The notes below the pieces were generated by a model. That model did not search any database, had not been told where the DNA came from, and saw only the letters and a program-made list of their open reading frames with translations. Made by a program: the position numbers and the translations under genes. From Streptomyces sp. STR69 (lineage in GTDB: Bacteria > Actinomycetota > Actinomycetes > Streptomycetales > Streptomycetaceae): DNA of 64,000 bases. The DNA lies in assembly GCF_024519455.1 (NCBI RefSeq), contig NZ_JALJRY010000015.1, forward strand, positions 62,001-126,000, read 5' to 3'. Shown here one piece after another: positions 22,910 through 31,780 of this stretch (position 1 is its first letter; every line of letters begins with the position of its first letter).

Positions 22910-25314
22910 AGCAGGGTCAGGTCGTCCGTGCTCGGCTCCTGGACATGGGCGACCCGGCTCGCGTGCCGCTCCACCATCGCCTCGAAGGTCTGCCGCGCCG
23001 TACGGCCGTTGCCGAACGCGGCACCCTTCGGGATCGTGGTGAAGTACTTCGTCAGCCCCTCGGACGCGCCCTCGGCCAGCCGGTACTCGTGCTCCTCGGC
23101 CTGCTGCTCGACGATCCTCAGCAGTTCCTCGGGGTTGTAGTCGCTGAAGGTGATGGTCCGTGAGAAACGGGACGCCACACCGGGGTTGACGGACAGGAAC
23201 CGCTCCATCTCGGCCGTGTAGCCCGCGACGATCACCACGACCGCGTCGCGGTGATCCTCCATCAGCTTCACGAGCGTGTCGATGGCCTCTTTACCGAAGT
23301 CGCGGCCCGAGTCCTCCGGGGACAGCGCGTACGCCTCGTCGATGAACAGCACCCCGCCGCGCGCCTTGTCGAAGGCCTCCTGGGTGCGGATCGCCGTGGA
23401 ACCGATGTGCTCGCCGACCAGGTCGACCCGGGACACCTCGACCAGATGCCCCTTCTCCAGGACGCCGAGCGAGGCGAGGATCTCGCCGTAGAGCCGGGCG
23501 ACCGTCGTCTTGCCGGTGCCGGGGGAGCCGGTGAAGACCAAGTGCCGTTTGACGGAAGCCGCCTTGAGGCCGGCCTGCTGGCGGCGGCGGCCCACCTCGA
23601 TCATGTCGATGAGGGAGCGCACCTCGCGCTTGACGCTGTCCAGGCCGACCAGCGCGTCGAGTTCACCGAGGACCGCCTTGGAGGTGCGGGACTCCTTGTC
23701 CGGTTCCGGCGCGGTGACCGGGGGCGCTTGTTCGGCGGTGCGCTGGCCGGGGATCGCGCCCAGCACGCTGGTCGACTGGCTCGCCGTCTCCACGGCCGTC
23801 TCATGGGCGGTGGGCTGCTTGAGGCCGCTCTCGTCGCTGGTGCAGTCCTCGACGACGGGTCCGGTGCCGGGCCCCGCGTCCGGTCCGGCGTCCGCGAACT
23901 CGTAGCCACCGCGCGCGCACCGCTCTGTACGGCACTTCTTGAGCGTCGTACGACAGCCGTCTATGACGTGGAAGCCGTAGCCACCGCTGCCCGTCACCCG
24001 GCAGCCCTGGAAGGTGCCCCGGCCGCCCGCGGAGACGTAGAAACCGGCCTCGGCGGGGGAGTCGACCGTGCAGCGCTCGATGGTGGGGTCGGCGCCCTTG
24101 GTGACGATCACGCCGGTCTGGGTGGCGTCCACCGTGCAGTTGTTCAGGGTGCCGCCGCTGCCGTGGTCGCGGAACCAGGCGCCCGTGGCCGCGTCCCGGA
24201 TCCGGCAGTCGTCGAGCTGCGCGGTCGCGCCGTCGCTCACCGACACGGCCGTGTTGCGCACCTGCGAGATGTCGCTGTCGACGACGTCCGCGCGCGAGCC
24301 GCGGTCGAGCACGAACAGCGCGTCCGGTACGTCGTGCACCCGGCAGGAGTCGAGGACCACCGTCGCGCCGTCGCTGACCCACACCGCCGGATAGTCGCCC
24401 GTGCTGTCGAAGATCTCGCACTGGTTGGCGTCCACGCGCGTGCCCGGGTCCCACACCGACAGTCCGTTGCGCCCGAACTGACGCACAGTCGTCCGTGTCA
24501 GCGTCAGGACCGAACGGGAGCGCAGGTCGACCGCGTTCTCCGGGATGTCGTGGATACGGCAGTCGGCGAGCGTCAGCACCGCGTCCGTGTCGAGCGTGAC
24601 GCCGTCCGCGGCCGTACGGTGCACATCGCAGTCGGTGAGGTGCGCGGTGGCCCGGGCGGTGATCTGCACGCCGCTGCCGCGTGTCTCGTAGACCTCGCAA
24701 CCCACCGCCTCCAGCGAGGAGTTCTCGCCCGTGGCGGACAGGCCCACGCCCGACGCGTGGTGGATGCGGCAGCGCTCCAGGCGCGGGTGGCCGCCCGCGC
24801 GGACCGCGACGCCCGCCTGGCCGGCCGAGACGACCTCGCACTCCTCGAACACCCCGCCACCGCCGTCGAGTACGGCGATCCCGATGCCGGCCGGGTTGTC
24901 GACCGTGCAGCGCCGCACGGTGGGGCGGGCACCGCCGCGCACCTCGATGCCGGACGCGGAGCGCGTGACGATCCGAAGGTCCGTCAACTCCGGTGCGCCC
25001 TCCTCGACAAGGAGCGCGGGCGCGGCCGAGTCCTGGCCCTCGACATGCAGGTCCTGGACCGCGGCGGAGGCGCGGACGGTCAACGGCACGCCGTCCAGGG
25101 GCGCGATGCGCACCGAGCCGGGCGAACCCTCGGGGCCGCGCAGGGTCACCGACCGCTGGACGACGAGGTTCTCCCGGTAGGTGCCGGGAGCGACGGTGAG
25201 GACGTCTCCCTCGGCCGCGGCCTCCAGGGCGGCGGCGAGCGACGCGTACTCACCTGTGCGGCGCCGCCACCTCGATGTACCGGTGTGCGTCACCTGGACC
25301 GTGCCCTGTGCCAT
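22879..25314 (-). CDS. Right-handed beta-helix repeat protein fused to a CbxX/EccA-type AAA ATPase
   Basis: 811 residues. Residues about 20-60 are a pectate-lyase-like cap (SLAAALEAAAEGDVLTVAPGTY). Residues about 60-480 hold roughly 18 PbH1 coils, each of the form xxLxxCxIxx with repeated Cys/Asp turns. An acidic linker follows (about 490-570). The C-terminal AAA module has Walker A GSPGTGKT (596-603), Walker B VLFIDEAYAL (about 654-663) and VASRFSRTITF, as in the CbxX/CfqX and type VII secretion EccA ATPases. It has no signal peptide, so the beta-helix is probably cytosolic and may bind a polymeric partner. The job is unknown. It is convergent, with 31 bases of overlap, to the membrane hydrolase gene. 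Confidence 0.9.
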   Translation of the reverse strand: MAQGTVQVTHTGTSRWRRRTGEYASLAAALEAAAEGDVLTVAPGTYRENLVVQRSVTLRGPEGSPGSVRIAPLDGVPLTVRASAAVQDLHVEGQDSAAPALLVEEGAPELTDLRIVTRSASGIEVRGGARPTVRRCTVDNPAGIGIAVLDGGGGVFEECEVVSAGQAGVAVRAGGHPRLERCRIHHASGVGLSATGENSSLEAVGCEVYETRGSGVQITARATAHLTDCDVHRTAADGVTLDTDAVLTLADCRIHDIPENAVDLRSRSVLTLTRTTVRQFGRNGLSVWDPGTRVDANQCEIFDSTGDYPAVWVSDGATVVLDSCRVHDVPDALFVLDRGSRADVVDSDISQVRNTAVSVSDGATAQLDDCRIRDAATGAWFRDHGSGGTLNNCTVDATQTGVIVTKGADPTIERCTVDSPAEAGFYVSAGGRGTFQGCRVTGSGGYGFHVIDGCRTTLKKCRTERCARGGYEFADAGPDAGPGTGPVVEDCTSDESGLKQPTAHETAVETASQSTSVLGAIPGQRTAEQAPPVTAPEPDKESRTSKAVLGELDALVGLDSVKREVRSLIDMIEVGRRRQQAGLKAASVKRHLVFTGSPGTGKTTVARLYGEILASLGVLEKGHLVEVSRVDLVGEHIGSTAIRTQEAFDKARGGVLFIDEAYALSPEDSGRDFGKEAIDTLVKLMEDHRDAVVVIVAGYTAEMERFLSVNPGVASRFSRTITFSDYNPEELLRIVEQQAEEHEYRLAEGASEGLTKYFTTIPKGAAFGNGRTARQTFEAMVERHASRVAHVQEPSTDDLTLLYAEDLPELP

Positions 25315-25420
25315 GGCGCTGCTGTGCCCCCACCTCGTGGTACGCGGGTTGATGCCGAAGCCTTCGCCGGTCCACCGTAGCGTGCGTGCGGGCGGTGGGT
25401 TGACCAGAGCCGGAAGGCTG

Positions 25421-26026
25421 TCAGCTGCCGGTGCCGGTCCGGCCCCAGTCCGGGCCCGCCCGCTCCCATGCCCGGTCCCAACGCGCGTACCTGCGGCGGA
25501 CCATGCGCCACAGCACGAACCGTCGGCCGCTGTCGACGAGCCCGGCGGTCAGCAGCGCCGCACCGAACCCGGCGAGCACGGCGTGCGTCGTCGCCGTGGC
25601 CGAGTCCAGCGGGCGGGTCACTATGCGGCCGTGCTGGTCCGTCCAGAGCCTGAAGTGGTCGCCCTTGTGCGGGGTGTTGAGGCTCGCCATCACCGCGCCG
25701 TGCTGGACGGTGCCGTCCGGCGCGGTCCAGTCGGCGAGGACCCGGGTGCGGACGTCCCGCGCGGTGGCCGAGTCGGGGTCGGGGTCGATCTCGGTCCCCT
25801 TGAGTTTCTTGACCACCGTGGCCGTCACGGCATGCCGGTCCGCGTGCTGCTCCCGCACCGACCGCTGCAGGGTGTCCTGCGCGACGGCGCCGACGAGCGA
25901 ACCGATCAAGGGTGCGGCGATCAGGACCAGCAGCAGGACCACGAGGGCCAGCCAGGCCTCGACCAGATCGGTCGCGCGACGCAGCGGATTGCGCCGCCAG
26001 CGCCACAGACCCCTGATTGCTCCCAC
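25421..26026 (-). CDS. Rv1733c-like two-helix membrane protein
   Basis: About 201 residues from GTG 26026. A basic start (RGLWRWRRNPLRRATD) is followed by a first helix (about 25-48, LALVVLLLVLIAAPLIGSLVG), an extracytoplasmic domain with charged beta strands, and a second helix (about 150-170), then a basic tail (RRRYARWDRAWERA). The NPLRR motif before helix 1 and the topology match the mycobacterial Rv1733c family found in many actinobacteria, with no known activity. The ribosome site is weak (GGGGGTGCGG). It is 106 bases upstream of the beta-helix/AAA gene and in the same direction, so co-transcription is possible. Confidence 0.8.
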   Translation of the reverse strand: MGAIRGLWRWRRNPLRRATDLVEAWLALVVLLLVLIAAPLIGSLVGAVAQDTLQRSVREQHADRHAVTATVVKKLKGTEIDPDPDSATARDVRTRVLADWTAPDGTVQHGAVMASLNTPHKGDHFRLWTDQHGRIVTRPLDSATATTHAVLAGFGAALLTAGLVDSGRRFVLWRMVRRRYARWDRAWERAGPDWGRTGTGS

Positions 26027-26204
26027 CGTCCCGCACCCCCTTCCCGCTCCGTGATAACTCCTGGGAGAGCCGTCCACGCGAGACCGGTGTCGAAGAGAGA
26101 GCGAAATCACCTCTCCCGGGGCCTCTCATGAACTTCTCACGGATCTCAACGACCGGGCCCACGGGGAGGGTTCCCGACCCGCACCCTCATCGGCGGATCC
26201 CCGC

Positions 26205-27029
26205 CTACGCGAGAATCCGGACCGGATCACCGACGCGGATCGTGCCGGTGGACAGGGGCACCAGGTTCTGCCCGAAGATGAGCCTGCCGCCGATACGGCG
26301 GTGCCGGGCCAGGGTGCGCAACGGCTCCTTGCCGCGCTCGGCGGTGCCCTGGTCGGTGGTGGTCACGACGCAGCGCCCGCACATCTTCACGACCCGGAAG
26401 GCGACCTCGCCGATCGCGAGACGCGACCAGTCGTCCTCGGCCCAGGCAGCCGTACCCGCCACGACGGCGTTGGGCCGGAACCGGTTCATGGGCAGCGGCC
26501 CCTCGGCCGGGTAATCACCTTGCGCGATCAGGGAGTTCAGGGCGTCGAGGGAGGCCTCGGAGGTCAGCAGCAGCGGATAGCCGTCGGCGAAACCGACCGT
26601 CTCACCGGGAAGTCCGTACTGAGGGTCGACGGGGCGGCGCGTGGCGGGATGGTCCATGTGGACGAGACGGACCCCGAACTCCAGATACGCGCTGCACCAC
26701 AGGTGCGCGGAGTCCGAGGCCGGTACCGCGTCCACCTTGGTACCGAAGATCTCCATCGCCACGGTGGCGACCGGCTCCGGAACGGGCACGGTCAGCGGGT
26801 CGAGGCCGGGCGCGGACAGACGAACACCGCCGCCGGGCAGAAGCTCGGCGGCGGCCAGTGCGAGACGCGGGTGCTCGCGTTGCGTGACGACCTTTCCCCC
26901 GTCGTCGATCAGCGCCCAGCGTCGGTCACCGGCCGGCCCCCAAGGCTCCACCTGAGCCTCCCGGGGAGAGAAGCCCCGGAGCGCCTTGACCGGATGAACG
27001 TGGATCGACCGCAGCTCCGCATTCCCCAT
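26205..27029 (-). CDS. MOSC-domain protein (YcbX-like), molybdenum-cofactor binding oxidoreductase
   Basis: A 274-residue protein with an N-terminal MOSC beta-barrel (VHPVKALRGFSPREAQVEPWGPAGDRRWALID) and the MOSC core with KMCGRCVVTTTDQGT, where the first cysteine is the expected Mo ligand. Relatives such as YcbX and mARC reduce N-hydroxylated bases and detoxify N-hydroxy compounds. CACGAT lies exactly six bases before the ATG ending at 27029, indicating a leaderless transcript and favouring this start over GTG 27032. It is a single gene. Confidence 0.9.
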   Translation of the reverse strand: MGNAELRSIHVHPVKALRGFSPREAQVEPWGPAGDRRWALIDDGGKVVTQREHPRLALAAAELLPGGGVRLSAPGLDPLTVPVPEPVATVAMEIFGTKVDAVPASDSAHLWCSAYLEFGVRLVHMDHPATRRPVDPQYGLPGETVGFADGYPLLLTSEASLDALNSLIAQGDYPAEGPLPMNRFRPNAVVAGTAAWAEDDWSRLAIGEVAFRVVKMCGRCVVTTTDQGTAERGKEPLRTLARHRRIGGRLIFGQNLVPLSTGTIRVGDPVRILA

Positions 27030-27071
27030 CACTCCATCGTGCCAGGTGGCACCGACAGCGCAGGATGCGGA

Positions 27072-27503
27072 TCAGTAACCGCGGTACTGCTGGTTGTTGC
27101 TGTACGGGTCCTGCTGGTACGGAGCGGGGGCCGGGCGGGGAGCCGCCGGACGCATCGCCTCGTAGCCGGCCGGAGCCGCCATCGGACGCGGCTGCTGTTG
27201 CTGCTGGCCGTAACCGCGCGGCGGGGCCTGCTGCGGGATGTAGGCGGCGGGCGCCTGCTGCAGCGGCGAGGGCTGCTGCGCCTGCGGGTAGCCGTAGGGG
27301 GTCTGCGACGGGCCGGCCGGGAGGGCGGGCAGCGCCGACGGCAGCGCGGGCAGGTTGCTCCCCGGCATGTCGTACGCGGCGGGAACCCGGATCGGTGCGA
27401 TCTGCGGGGTCCCCCGCTCGGCCACGAGGGAGTCGTAGATCGGAGTGTCCGGGAAGGAGGCGGAGTAGTAGCCGCCGCCATAAGTGGAGCGGGGGGAGGT
27501 CAT
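27072..27503 (-). CDS. DUF6643-type proline/glutamine-rich protein
   Basis: A 143-residue low-complexity protein. The start MTSPRSTYGGGYYSASFPDTPIYD is highly characteristic of a small conserved Streptomyces family (DUF6643). The rest is Pro/Gln/Ala/Tyr rich with short repeats (PQQAPPRGYGQQQQQ) and ends NNQQYRGY. No membrane segment or enzyme motif is present; it is probably disordered. TAACTT ends seven bases before the ATG ending at 27503, so translation is probably leaderless. It is divergent from the TerD gene. Confidence 0.82.
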   Translation of the reverse strand: MTSPRSTYGGGYYSASFPDTPIYDSLVAERGTPQIAPIRVPAAYDMPGSNLPALPSALPALPAGPSQTPYGYPQAQQPSPLQQAPAAYIPQQAPPRGYGQQQQQPRPMAAPAGYEAMRPAAPRPAPAPYQQDPYSNNQQYRGY

Positions 27504-27794
27504 GGCACATAAGTTAAGCCCACGATGTGGTGGTTGGGGAGACCGATTAGAGGGTTGTTTTCCGTGTCGGCAGTGGCATGGGATCCCCAATGCGAGCGAA
27601 CTTGTCAAAAAAGGGCATGGATCCGTGTTCGGATCGTGTAAAGCCCGAGTTCCCGGCGGGTTACCAGCGGTTGGCCACGGGTGTTGCCGCGCTCCTCATG
27701 GGCGTTCGCGGCCCCGGGGAATAGGTTGTGCGAGTAGACACCCAATGGGCTGCCGGGGCGTGACCTGGCACGGCGACACGTGATGGGGGCAGAC

Positions 27795-29096
27795 ATGTCA
27801 ATGCCGAAAGGATCGAATGTTCCGGTGCCGACGACGGCACTGCGCGTCGAATTGGGGTGGCGGTCCGGCCCCGGAGTCCCCGACGCGGACGCCTCGGCCC
27901 TGCTCCTGGTCGACGGGAAGGTCCGCACCGACGGCGACTTCGTCTTCTACAACCAGCCGACGCACTCCTCCGGCGCGGTCCGTCACGAGGGCAAGGGCAA
28001 CGCCGGCGGGCGGATGACCGACACCCTGCTCGTCGACCTCGCGCGCGTGGAGCCCGCCGTGGACCGCGTCGTCCTCGCCGCCTCCGCCGACGGCGGAACG
28101 TTTGGCCAGGTCCCCGATCTGTACATCGAGGTCCGGGACGCCGCACAGCACACCGTGGTCGCCCGCTTCGACAGCACGGGCGCGACGGTCGAGACAGCCT
28201 TCGTGCTCGGCGAGTTCTACCGCCGCCAGGGCGCCTGGAAGTTCCGCGCCGTCGGCCAGGGCTACGGCAGCGGGCTCGAAGGCCTGGCGACCGACTTCGG
28301 CATCACCGTGGACGAACCGCAGCAGGCGGCACCGGCCGCCACCATGCCGCCACCCTCAGGACCGCCGGTGAACCTGCCCCCGCCGCCCGTGACCGTGGTT
28401 CCACCCGTGACCATGGCGCCGCCGCCCCCTCCGCCCCCGATGCCGCCCACCGCCCCAGTCCGGCTCTCCAAGGTGACCCTCACCAAGGCGGCTCCCTCGG
28501 TCTCCCTGACCAAGCAGGGCGGTACCTCGGGTGCCATGCGCGTGAACCTCAACTGGGAGGTGCGCAAGCAGTTCTCGGGCTGGGGCAGCAAACGCGGCCG
28601 GGCGGTCGCGATGCACGCGGACCTCGACCTCGACCTGTGCGCCCTGTACGAACTCGCCGACGGCCGCAAGGGCGTCGTCCAGGCCCTGGGCAACGCGTAC
28701 GGCTCCCTTCAACTGCCGCCGTACATCCACCTCGACGGCGACGACCGCACCGGCGCGTCGGCGAGCGGCGAGAACCTCACCGTCAACCTCGACCACATCA
28801 AGGACTTCCGGCGCATCCTCGTCTTCGTGACCATCTACGAAGGCGCCCGTTCCTTCGCCGACCTGCACGCCACCGTCACCCTCCAGCCGCAGCACGGCGC
28901 CGCGATCGACTTCTCGCTCGACGAGTGCACGGTCCCCTCCACGGTGTGCGCGCTCGCCCTGATCACCAACACCGGGGGCGACCTCGTCGTCCAGCGCGAG
29001 GCCCGCTACCTCGTCCCGGACCGCGGGGTGAGCCCGCAGCGGACCGTGGACCGCATCTACGGGTGGGGCATGAACTGGACACCAGGTCGCAAGTGA
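27795..29096 (+). CDS. Double TerD-domain protein (tellurium-resistance/stress family)
   Basis: About 433 residues with two TerD (CABP) domains. The first is at about 5-180 (KGSNVPVPTTALRVELGW, MTDTLLVDLARVEPAVDRVVL) and the second at about 245-430 (RVNLNWE, DLDLDLCALYEL, GENLTVNLDHIKDFRRILVFVTIYEGARSF). A 55-residue proline-rich linker with PPPPPPPM joins them. TerD domains bind Ca2+ and take part in tellurite, acid and phage-stress responses, and in membrane-linked metal-sensing complexes in Streptomyces. ATG 27795 has GGGGG five bases upstream; ATG 27783 and GTG 27780 are also in frame. No TerB or TerC lies beside it. Confidence 0.93.
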   Translation: MSMPKGSNVPVPTTALRVELGWRSGPGVPDADASALLLVDGKVRTDGDFVFYNQPTHSSGAVRHEGKGNAGGRMTDTLLVDLARVEPAVDRVVLAASADGGTFGQVPDLYIEVRDAAQHTVVARFDSTGATVETAFVLGEFYRRQGAWKFRAVGQGYGSGLEGLATDFGITVDEPQQAAPAATMPPPSGPPVNLPPPPVTVVPPVTMAPPPPPPPMPPTAPVRLSKVTLTKAAPSVSLTKQGGTSGAMRVNLNWEVRKQFSGWGSKRGRAVAMHADLDLDLCALYELADGRKGVVQALGNAYGSLQLPPYIHLDGDDRTGASASGENLTVNLDHIKDFRRILVFVTIYEGARSFADLHATVTLQPQHGAAIDFSLDECTVPSTVCALALITNTGGDLVVQREARYLVPDRGVSPQRTVDRIYGWGMNWTPGRK

Positions 29097-29100
29097 ACGC

Positions 29101-30279
29101 TCAGCTCTCCTCGCCGACGACGGCGTCAGGACGCGCGTAGGTGCGGCCCTTCCAGGCCGCACCGCGTCCCCTGTAGTGCTGCACCGCGGAATCGACCGTC
29201 ATGAAGAGGTACAGAAACGCGGTGAACGGCAACAGGGGAGCGAGCCACAACGGCTGCCCGTAGTAGCGGAGCATCGGGACGTACGTCCCCGTCATCACCA
29301 GCCACGCGAGCCCGCCGAGAACCGCCGCCCCAGCGCTGCCCGCGCCCAGCCCCACGAACAGGGCCACCGGGGGCACGAGATACACCAGCGCCAGCCCCAC
29401 GACGGTGCCCAGGAGGAGCAGCGGGTTGTGCCGCAGCTGCGCGTACGCGCTGCGCGAGACCATCCGCCACAGGTCGTGCAGTCGCGGATACGGGCGCACA
29501 CTGTCCACCCGCTCGGCGAGCCCCAACCAGATGTGGCCCCCACCGCCCTTGACGGCACGCGCGAGTGCCACGTCGTCGATCACCGCGTGCCGGATGGCGT
29601 CCGGGATCCGCGCCCGCTCGGCCGTGTCGGCACGCAACAGGACACAGCCGCCCGCCGCTGCCGCGGTGCGGGCGCCCTTCCGGCCGATCCGGCGGAACGG
29701 ATACAGCTGCGCGAAGAAGTAGACGAACGCCGGCACCACCAGCCGCTCCCACAGACTCTCCACCCGCAGCCGGGCCATCAGCGAGACGACGTCGAAGCCG
29801 CCGGTGCGCGCCGCCGCCACCAACTCCCGCAGACTGTCCGGGGCGTGCGAGATGTCCGCGTCCGTCAGCAGCAGATACTCGGGGCCACGCGCGCGTGCCA
29901 GCTCGACACCGTGCCGTACGGCCCACAGCTTGCCCGTCCAGCCCGCCGGCGGTTCACCGGGGGAGTCCACGGTCAGCGGCAACCCGCCCCGTGCCCGCGC
30001 GAGTTCACGGGCCAGGTCCCCGGTGCCGTCCGAACTCCCGTCGTCGACAAGGAAGATCTCCGCCCGCCCGGGATAGTCCTGGGCGAGCAGCGACGGCAGA
30101 CTCTCCGGCAGTACGGCGGCCTCGTCACGGGCCGGCACGACCACGCAGACCGACGGCCAGTCGTCCGGGTCGGTACGGGCCGGCAGTCTGACATCCGTGC
30201 GCCAGAAGAAGCCCTGACAGAGCAGCAGCCACAGCCAGGCGGCGAGTGATACGGCGGCGGTCCACACGACGGTGCTCAC
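29101..30279 (-). CDS. Family 2 glycosyltransferase, HpnB-like (hopanoid-associated)
   Basis: A 392-residue membrane GT2. A short N-terminal helix (WTAAVSLAAWLWLLL) precedes FFWRTDVRLP, a pattern of the HpnB group. The catalytic part has VVVPARDEAAVLP, VDDGSSDGTGD and the DXD-like LLTDADISHAPDS; the GGCVLL and VIDDVALARAVK segments follow. The C-terminus has three to four helices (about 300-370). HpnB is named from its linkage to hopene clusters, but its acceptor is not known. No shc or hpn genes are in this window, so the hopanoid link is only by homology. The GTG 30279 start lies 57 bases from the divergent racemase start. Confidence 0.85.
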   Translation of the reverse strand: MSTVVWTAAVSLAAWLWLLLCQGFFWRTDVRLPARTDPDDWPSVCVVVPARDEAAVLPESLPSLLAQDYPGRAEIFLVDDGSSDGTGDLARELARARGGLPLTVDSPGEPPAGWTGKLWAVRHGVELARARGPEYLLLTDADISHAPDSLRELVAAARTGGFDVVSLMARLRVESLWERLVVPAFVYFFAQLYPFRRIGRKGARTAAAAGGCVLLRADTAERARIPDAIRHAVIDDVALARAVKGGGGHIWLGLAERVDSVRPYPRLHDLWRMVSRSAYAQLRHNPLLLLGTVVGLALVYLVPPVALFVGLGAGSAGAAVLGGLAWLVMTGTYVPMLRYYGQPLWLAPLLPFTAFLYLFMTVDSAVQHYRGRGAAWKGRTYARPDAVVGEES

Positions 30280-30324
30280 GGGCGCAGTTTGCCCCACGGA
30301 GGCGGCTCCACAGAGGCCATCGTC

Positions 30325-30330
30325 TATCGT
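30325..30330 (+). promoter_or_regulatory. -10 element of leaderless glutamate-racemase-family promoter
   Basis: TATCGT lies exactly six bases before GTG 30337, and no ribosome site precedes that start. Confidence 0.5.
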
Positions 30331-30336
30331 GGCCGG

Positions 30337-31122
30337 GTGAAGATCGCGCTCATGGACTCCGGAATCGGCCTTCTGGCGGCCACCGCGGCGGTACGACGCA
30401 TGCGCCCCGACGCGGATCTCGTACTCTCCCTGGACCCCGACGGCATGCCCTGGGGACCGCGGACTCCGGAAGACCTCACGCGGCGCGCGCTGGCCGTGGC
30501 CGAGGCCGCCGCCGCGCACCGGCCCGACGCCCTGATCATCGGGTGCAACACCGCGACGGTCCACGCCCTGACCGCACTGCGGGACCTCCTGGAGCCGGGC
30601 ATCCCGGTCATCGGCACTGTCCCGGCGATCAAGCCGGCCGCCGCCGCGGGCACACCCTTCGCGATCTGGGCCACACCCGCCACCACCGGCAGCCCCTACC
30701 AGCGGGGCCTCATCGAGGACTTCGCCGAAGGTGTGCCGGTGACCGAGGTCCCGTGCTGGGGACTGGCCGAAGCCGTGGAACACGCGGACGAGACGGCCAT
30801 CGACGCCGCCATCGCCGCGGCCGTCGCGCTCACCCCCGACGATGTAACGACCGTCGTCCTGGGCTGCACCCATTACGAAATCGTCGCCGAACGCATCCGC
30901 GCCGCAGTCCAGCGCCCCGACCGCCCGCCGCTCGTCCTGCACGGCTCCGCCGACGCGGTCGCCGCCCAGGCGCTGCGTCGGATCGGTGTGCAGCCCGCCC
31001 CCGAGGCGTCGGCCGACGGCACCCTGACGGTGCTGCTGAGCGGTCGTGAGGGCCCGCTGCCCGTCGAGGCGGCGGCCTACGCGGAAGGCCGACTGCTGCG
31101 GGCCGTCACCCCCGCCCACTGA
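30337..31122 (+). CDS. murI: Glutamate racemase-family protein (Asp/Glu racemase superfamily)
   Basis: A 261-residue enzyme of the MurI type. It has the N-terminal acid DSGIGL, the two catalytic cysteines in IIGCNTATVHAL and VLGCTHYE, and the GTVPAIKP segment between them. MurI makes D-glutamate for peptidoglycan. The protein reads like one of the divergent actinobacterial members; whether it is the main racemase of the strain cannot be seen. The start GTG 30337 is supported by TATCGT six bases before it, so the mRNA is probably leaderless. It is divergent from the glycosyltransferase and 106 bases before the next gene. Confidence 0.82.
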   Translation: MKIALMDSGIGLLAATAAVRRMRPDADLVLSLDPDGMPWGPRTPEDLTRRALAVAEAAAAHRPDALIIGCNTATVHALTALRDLLEPGIPVIGTVPAIKPAAAAGTPFAIWATPATTGSPYQRGLIEDFAEGVPVTEVPCWGLAEAVEHADETAIDAAIAAAVALTPDDVTTVVLGCTHYEIVAERIRAAVQRPDRPPLVLHGSADAVAAQALRRIGVQPAPEASADGTLTVLLSGREGPLPVEAAAYAEGRLLRAVTPAH

Positions 31123-31162
31123 CCACCGGCGACGAAGCGGACGCTGCGCGTCCACCTTGTCG

Positions 31163-31203
31163 TTGCGCAAAACGGTCACCCTGCGCAACGCGGTTCCCGC
31201 GCA
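31163..31203. promoter_or_regulatory. Repeated TGCGCAA-type sequence upstream of the PH-like membrane protein gene
   Basis: TTGCGCAA, a perfect palindrome, is at 31163-31170; TGCGCAA recurs at 31182-31188 and a degenerate GCGCAG follows at about 31198. The pieces are spaced about 17-19 bases, and a -10-like TAGTCT (31216-31221) with a seven-base gap to the ATG lies downstream. This may be a tandem operator. Confidence 0.4.
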
Positions 31204-31228
31204 GCGAAACCTGAGTAGTCTCGTAGGC

Positions 31229-31774
31229 ATGAGGGACCACCCCCGCGACGAAACCTTCCCGCAGACCGAGATCTGGACCGGACGCGCCACCAACCGGTTC
31301 CAGTGGCTGCTGGCGCTCGCCGGTGCCGCCTGCATGGCGCTCGGCATCGAGCTGGCCGTGGACTCCGCCTGGACGTCCGGTGTCGCCCCGCTCGCCATGT
31401 CTGTCGTCGGGTGCATCGCGGCCGGACTGCTCATGCTGTTCGGCACGCTCGCCTTCGTGCACGTCGCCCTGAAGGTCGACACGGAGACCCTCGAAGTGCG
31501 TTGTGGCCACATCGGTGTGCCGCGCCGCCGTATCCCCCTCGCCAGCGTCGCGGGCGCCGAGTTCGCCCCGCACGTCACCCCGCGCCAGTGGGGCGGCTGG
31601 GGCTACCGCTGGCGGCCCGAGAAGGGCACCGCCGTCGTCGTACGGCGGGGCGAGGGCATCGTGCTGCGACTGTGGGACGGGCACACGTTCACCATCACCG
31701 TGGACAACGCGGAGGCGGCCGTACGGATCATCACGGACCGGCTGGTGCCGCCCACGCCCGGCGCGGTGCACTGA
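31229..31774 (+). CDS. Two-helix membrane protein with a PH-like cytosolic domain (DUF3093-type)
   Basis: A 181-residue protein with two helices (about 22-44 and 50-75) separated by a short loop and a C-terminal beta-rich domain (LEVRCGHIGVPRRRIPLASVAGAEFAPHV, then WRPEKGTAVVVRRG and FTITVDNAEAAVRII), the layout of small bacterial PH-like proteins. The function is unknown. The start ATG 31229 has no ribosome site; TAGTCT seven bases before it indicates a leaderless mRNA. Confidence 0.75.
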   Translation: MRDHPRDETFPQTEIWTGRATNRFQWLLALAGAACMALGIELAVDSAWTSGVAPLAMSVVGCIAAGLLMLFGTLAFVHVALKVDTETLEVRCGHIGVPRRRIPLASVAGAEFAPHVTPRQWGGWGYRWRPEKGTAVVVRRGEGIVLRLWDGHTFTITVDNAEAAVRIITDRLVPPTPGAVH

Positions 31775-31780
31775 CGTCAT

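Noticed and set aside
20561..29096. Type VII (ESX) secretion locus because of the EccA-like ATPase
   Set aside because: No EccB-E, EsxA/B or WXG100 genes are present; only the AAA module is shared.
30280..31578. An extension of the HpnB-like glycosyltransferase upstream to 31578
   Set aside because: It would cover the glutamate-racemase gene antisense and adds no recognisable domain; GTG 30279 gives the family N-terminus.
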